Assembly: GCA_031262205.1 (NCBI GenBank)
Contig: JAISID010000057.1
Location: forward strand, 1 to 26,919
Length of the DNA stretch: 26,919 nucleotides
From: Holosporales bacterium
Lineage (GTDB): Bacteria > Pseudomonadota > Alphaproteobacteria > RUG11792
Reading direction: 5' to 3'
Under the pieces are notes generated by a model. The model was not told the origin of the DNA. It did not search any database and saw only the letters and a list, made by a program, of their open reading frames with translations. Positions within the stretch are counted from its first letter, which is position 1; each line of letters starts with the position of its first letter. The position numbers and the translations under genes were made by a program. This document shows positions 24,109 to 26,919 of the stretch, piece after piece.

Positions 24109-24980
24109 GAAAGGTTTGGATAGTCGCCGGCCCGACGGCCTCTGGGAAGACAAAATATGCAATTGAAAAGGCGAAGGAAATCGGCGGAGAAATAATCAAT
24201 TGCGACAGCTTACAAATATACGACGAGCTAAAAACGTTAACCGCATATCCAACAAAAGAAGAAATGGACGGAGTTCCTCACAAACTATTTGGATATCTGA
24301 AATACAATCAAAAATCCACGGTTGCCGATTGGGCGACGCTCGCTGCAAAGGAAGTTGAGAAGACATTCCAAAATGGGAAAATTCCTATAATCGCCGGCGG
24401 TTCTGGACTTTATATTAACATCTTAACAAATGGCATATCTCCGCTTCCAGAGGTTAGTTCCAAAAACAGAAAACTTGCCGAAGAATCGGCTAAAAACGAT
24501 TATAATGCTCTCTGCGACGAATTATATAAGTTCGATCCAGAATTAAGGAATTTCATTACCAACGATAAACGCCGTCAAACAATAAGAGCATATGAAATAT
24601 TTTTAGAAACAGGCAAATCGATACTTCGCTATTTTAAAGATTATCCGAAACTAAAATTCTTAGAGAACGTAGAATACGAATATAAAATTATGGAATATGA
24701 AAGAGCCGCGTTATACGAAAAGATTAATGAAAGATTGGAATATATGTTGCAAGCTGGAGCGATAGAGGAAGTAAAGCAACTTTTAAGCAAAATTGGTTGC
24801 GACGATCGAACGGCCTTATTTAACGACTACCCTATTTTTAAGGCAATCGGAGCCAAAGAAATAACTCTATATCTCGATGGAATCTATTCTTTTGAAAAAA
24901 TGAAAGAAATGATAAAAACCAACACGAGACATTACGCCAAAAGACAAATAACTTGGTTTAAATATCGCATGCCGAATTAA
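24105..24980 (+). CDS. miaA: tRNA dimethylallyltransferase (MiaA)
   Basis: Transfers a dimethylallyl group from DMAPP to A37 of tRNAs that read codons starting with U, improving reading-frame maintenance. The 291-residue protein has the P-loop GPTASGKT (residues 8-15), the substrate motif NCDSLQIY (33-40), PHKLFGYL, the IAGGSGLY loop, and DKRRQTIRAYEIFLETGKS before the C-terminal helices, ending in the HYAKRQITWFK signature. Its substrate DMAPP is a direct product of IspH encoded in the same window. It overlaps xerD by four bases, so translation is probably coupled. Confidence 0.95.
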   Translation: MRKVWIVAGPTASGKTKYAIEKAKEIGGEIINCDSLQIYDELKTLTAYPTKEEMDGVPHKLFGYLKYNQKSTVADWATLAAKEVEKTFQNGKIPIIAGGSGLYINILTNGISPLPEVSSKNRKLAEESAKNDYNALCDELYKFDPELRNFITNDKRRQTIRAYEIFLETGKSILRYFKDYPKLKFLENVEYEYKIMEYERAALYEKINERLEYMLQAGAIEEVKQLLSKIGCDDRTALFNDYPIFKAIGAKEITLYLDGIYSFEKMKEMIKTNTRHYAKRQITWFKYRMPN

Positions 24981-25553
24981 CCGGCAAAAATCATTGAGGA
25001 ATCGTCGCTTGATGAAAGGGTGCTCCGTCCTCAAAAATTATTTTCCAAGATTTTCAAAGGAAATTTAGGGACTGTCACAGATAAACTGCAATTCTAGCCC
25101 ATGTTCGTAGTACGTTTTGATCCATTTTCGTAAAACTTTCAACTGGTTATTTAGCTCCCGTATTATTAAACCTGAACTCGCATTCTTTTTGGGGAACGCC
25201 GTTATAATCGGTCGTATGTCTTTTTGCTTGATTCCCAAAATTCTCAATTTATATGATGGATTCTATGATGATGGAACTCGCATAACTCTTAAAATAATCG
25301 TTATAAGCTATGCTCTCAGGGACTATTTACGCCGTATTATTGGTATCGACGTTTCTTGCTTTGCATCGTTAATGACTTATTGCTATTCGTTTAAAAGTCG
25401 ATTTATCTATACCAGCCCCAAAATTTAGACGGAATTTTTATAATGAAATAAAATTACAAAATTTATAAATCAACAAATCTTCTGTTAATTTTTAAAGGGT
25501 TTTTATAGAATATTTTTATGCCGATAAGAACTACGAATAGATTATAGACGACA
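24981..25553. other. Spacer between miaA and tssK, possible transposase remnant only
   Basis: About 570 bp without a convincing gene. Short open frames on both strands overlap each other at 25065-25428 and neither has a ribosome binding site. AGGGACTGTCACAGATA at about 25067-25083 resembles the ends of some insertion sequences. TATAAT-like boxes near 25437 and 25505 could serve tssK, but no matching -35 stands out. Confidence 0.4.
25065..25247 (-). pseudogene. Possible degraded transposase C-terminus (very uncertain)
   Basis: A 60-codon frame without a proper start (TTG only; an in-frame stop lies six codons upstream). Segments ITAFPKKNA and LKVLRKW, followed by QFIC about 13 residues later, are loosely reminiscent of the C-terminal region of IS256-type transposases (FP...KW...F.I). 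The frame ends exactly where a terminal-repeat-like sequence begins. The resemblance is weak and may be chance. Confidence 0.2.
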
Positions 25554-26919
25554 ATGAAGACAAACAACAAAGTTCTTCCCATTCCTCTCAGCATCAATTG
25601 GCATGAAGGCATGTTGCTGTCTCAGCACCATTTTCAACAAACAGACTTGAGAACTTTCAGAGTCTTGGCAAGTCAAATAAGATTGTTATCGTCGAATCAC
25701 TACGGAGTTAGACGTTTAAGAACCGATACTGTCGCCTTAACGGAGGGGATATATAGAATAAGAGAAATCGAGGCAGTTTTCCCCGACGGTTTAATTTTTA
25801 GTTTCTTCCCTGAAAAAAACGCCGGATTAAAACCGCTGAGCCTCGACCTAGCGTCTTTAATGCCGAACGACGTAAACGAAACGACCGTCCAATTAACCAT
25901 AGCCGAAAGTTCGGACGACGTCTCCCCTATCTTAGGAAATCCTCCTAGGTTTTACTCTATAGAAGGCGAGATAGTTCAAGATGAAAACATCAAAGAGAAT
26001 GAGATAAAAATCCCTAGGCTTTTCCCAAACGCATTTTTATACGTCGGCGATTCATTGCCGGAATTTTGCATAGGCTTTCCTCTTTGCAAAATCATAAGAA
26101 CAGACGGCGTTTATCACGTTAAGAACTGGACTCCGCCGTGCTTCTTCATAGAAAGACATTTTCCGCTTTGGAAAATGTGTGAGAAACTGACCGTCTCTAT
26201 CAGAGAGAAAGCGGTTTACTTAGCGGAGAAACTTAAAAATTTATCTTCTTCAAATGTTTCACGTGAAACATTAACTATGTTAAATCAAATCGTCTCAATC
26301 TTGCCGGGGCTAGAAGCCTTGGTGTATAGCAACGAAATACGCCCTTACGAACTATATAAAGAACTAGCGCAAGTTTTGGGTTCCGTCTCGGTTCTAATCC
26401 CAACGGATATAATCCCAGCCATGGAGCCGTATGATCACTGTAATATAGACGGTTGCGCGTATCCGATTATCAACTTGATAAAACGCTACATATCGACGAT
26501 AGAACGAGGGTTTTCAATAATTCCATTTAACAAAAAAGAAAGATTCTTCTATAGGTACATGAATCTTGACGAACTTGAAAAAGCAAACGACGGCAAACTT
26601 TACATAGGGATCAAAACTGAAAAATCGCTCGATATATCGGAGATTGATCTTTGGATGAAGAACGCCGTTATAGTTTCCGATTTCGCAATTGACGACGTTA
26701 GAACCAAAAGAACAAAGGGAGCCGCAAGAGTCGCGGCAGAACAAGAACTCATAGCTCAAATGCTCCCCGGCGTTGGAGTAACGCTATTTGAAATAGATAT
26801 AGACGATAAGTTTATAAAAGGCGAGCAAAACCTCCATATTTTCAATCCCGGCGCTTCAAAAATTCAGCCGAGCGAAATAATATTATACTTGCCTCGAAAA
26901 TCATCTGGCGAATTGTCCC
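25554..26919 (+). CDS. tssK: Type VI secretion baseplate subunit TssK (3' end beyond the window)
   Basis: TssK links the T6SS baseplate wedge (TssF/TssG/TssE) to the membrane complex. The frame is open for 455 codons to the window edge; relatives are about 440-450 residues, so little is missing. The N-terminal signature INWHEGMLLSQHHFQQTD (residues 14-31) is diagnostic. Further matches are VLPGLEAL-type ILPGLEALVYSNEIRPYELYKEL in the middle helical bundle and the C-terminal domain. No tss gene precedes it, so it is probably the first gene of a T6SS operon continuing to the right. The ATG at 25554 places the signature at the usual distance. A perfect parS site lies inside the frame (26255-26270), encoding part of NVSRETL in a variable linker. 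Confidence 0.92.
   Translation, partial: MKTNNKVLPIPLSINWHEGMLLSQHHFQQTDLRTFRVLASQIRLLSSNHYGVRRLRTDTVALTEGIYRIREIEAVFPDGLIFSFFPEKNAGLKPLSLDLASLMPNDVNETTVQLTIAESSDDVSPILGNPPRFYSIEGEIVQDENIKENEIKIPRLFPNAFLYVGDSLPEFCIGFPLCKIIRTDGVYHVKNWTPPCFFIERHFPLWKMCEKLTVSIREKAVYLAEKLKNLSSSNVSRETLTMLNQIVSILPGLEALVYSNEIRPYELYKELAQVLGSVSVLIPTDIIPAMEPYDHCNIDGCAYPIINLIKRYISTIERGFSIIPFNKKERFFYRYMNLDELEKANDGKLYIGIKTEKSLDISEIDLWMKNAVIVSDFAIDDVRTKRTKGAARVAAEQELIAQMLPGVGVTLFEIDIDDKFIKGEQNLHIFNPGASKIQPSEIILYLPRKSSGELS
26255..26270. other. parS: parS site inside tssK
   Basis: TGTTTCACGTGAAACA, identical over 16 bp to the site at 20147-20162, with symmetry extending to 20 bp (26253-26272). It is read in frame as part of NVSRET in a linker of TssK that follows the N-terminal domain, where the sequence can tolerate the constraint. 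Confidence 0.92.

Noticed and set aside
25117..25428. 103-codon plus-strand frame before tssK
   Set aside because: No ribosome binding site, hydrophobic and aromatic-rich composition typical of random AT-rich frames, and it overlaps the opposite frame at 25065-25247. The GIDVS string is too short to claim an IS110-type transposase.
1..26919. CRISPR array
   Set aside because: No evenly spaced direct repeats were seen anywhere in the window.

Overview
The window looks like origin-proximal chromosome of an AT-rich alphaproteobacterium, probably a host-associated lineage of the Holosporales/Rickettsiales kind. Supporting signs are a fused IspDF, a CarD regulator, a TrxB-like ferredoxin-NADP reductase, a DUF4167 protein, GatC, two perfect parS sites, long gene-poor spacers, a secreted ankyrin protein and a type VI secretion gene. 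The lineage is inferred from gene content; no rRNA or other phylogenetic marker search was possible, and no tRNA or rRNA gene was seen.

Layout. From about 0.2 to 17.4 kb almost everything is on the minus strand, apart from murE. In transcription order these genes are ispH - mutS - yraN - BON lipoprotein; mreB - yggT - rsmA - rnhB (overlapping, with a good promoter before mreB); an unknown membrane-anchored protein; carD (good promoter) - ferredoxin-NADP reductase - uvrA; a secreted ankyrin protein; and a secreted protein of unknown function. From 17.6 kb onward genes are mostly on the plus strand: ispDF, two small ORFs, the DUF4167 protein, gatC - thrS, xerD - miaA (4-base overlap), and tssK, which runs off the right edge.

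Roles. The content is mostly housekeeping: isoprenoid precursors (IspDF, IspH), cell wall and shape (MurE, MreB), DNA repair (UvrA, MutS, RNase HII), ribosome and tRNA maturation (RsmA, MiaA, GatC, ThrRS), and chromosome segregation (XerD, parS). The accessory part consists of exported proteins that match no family I recognise, the ankyrin protein and TssK.

Most interesting points: (1) two identical 16-bp parS palindromes, one intergenic and one inside the tssK reading frame; (2) a long inverted repeat whose distal 61 bp is identical, joining the left edge to 20.0 kb and flanking two related but differently sized gene cassettes; (3) a UvrA lacking most of its insertion domain, with a rearranged first zinc site; (4) an RNase HII with GLG in place of GRG; (5) a threonyl-tRNA synthetase without the TGS domain; (6) a 289-bp intergenic element closed by a 24-bp stem, either a structured RNA or a MITE; (7) a recurring 13-bp dyad of the type GGGRATGATTCCC in several spacers.
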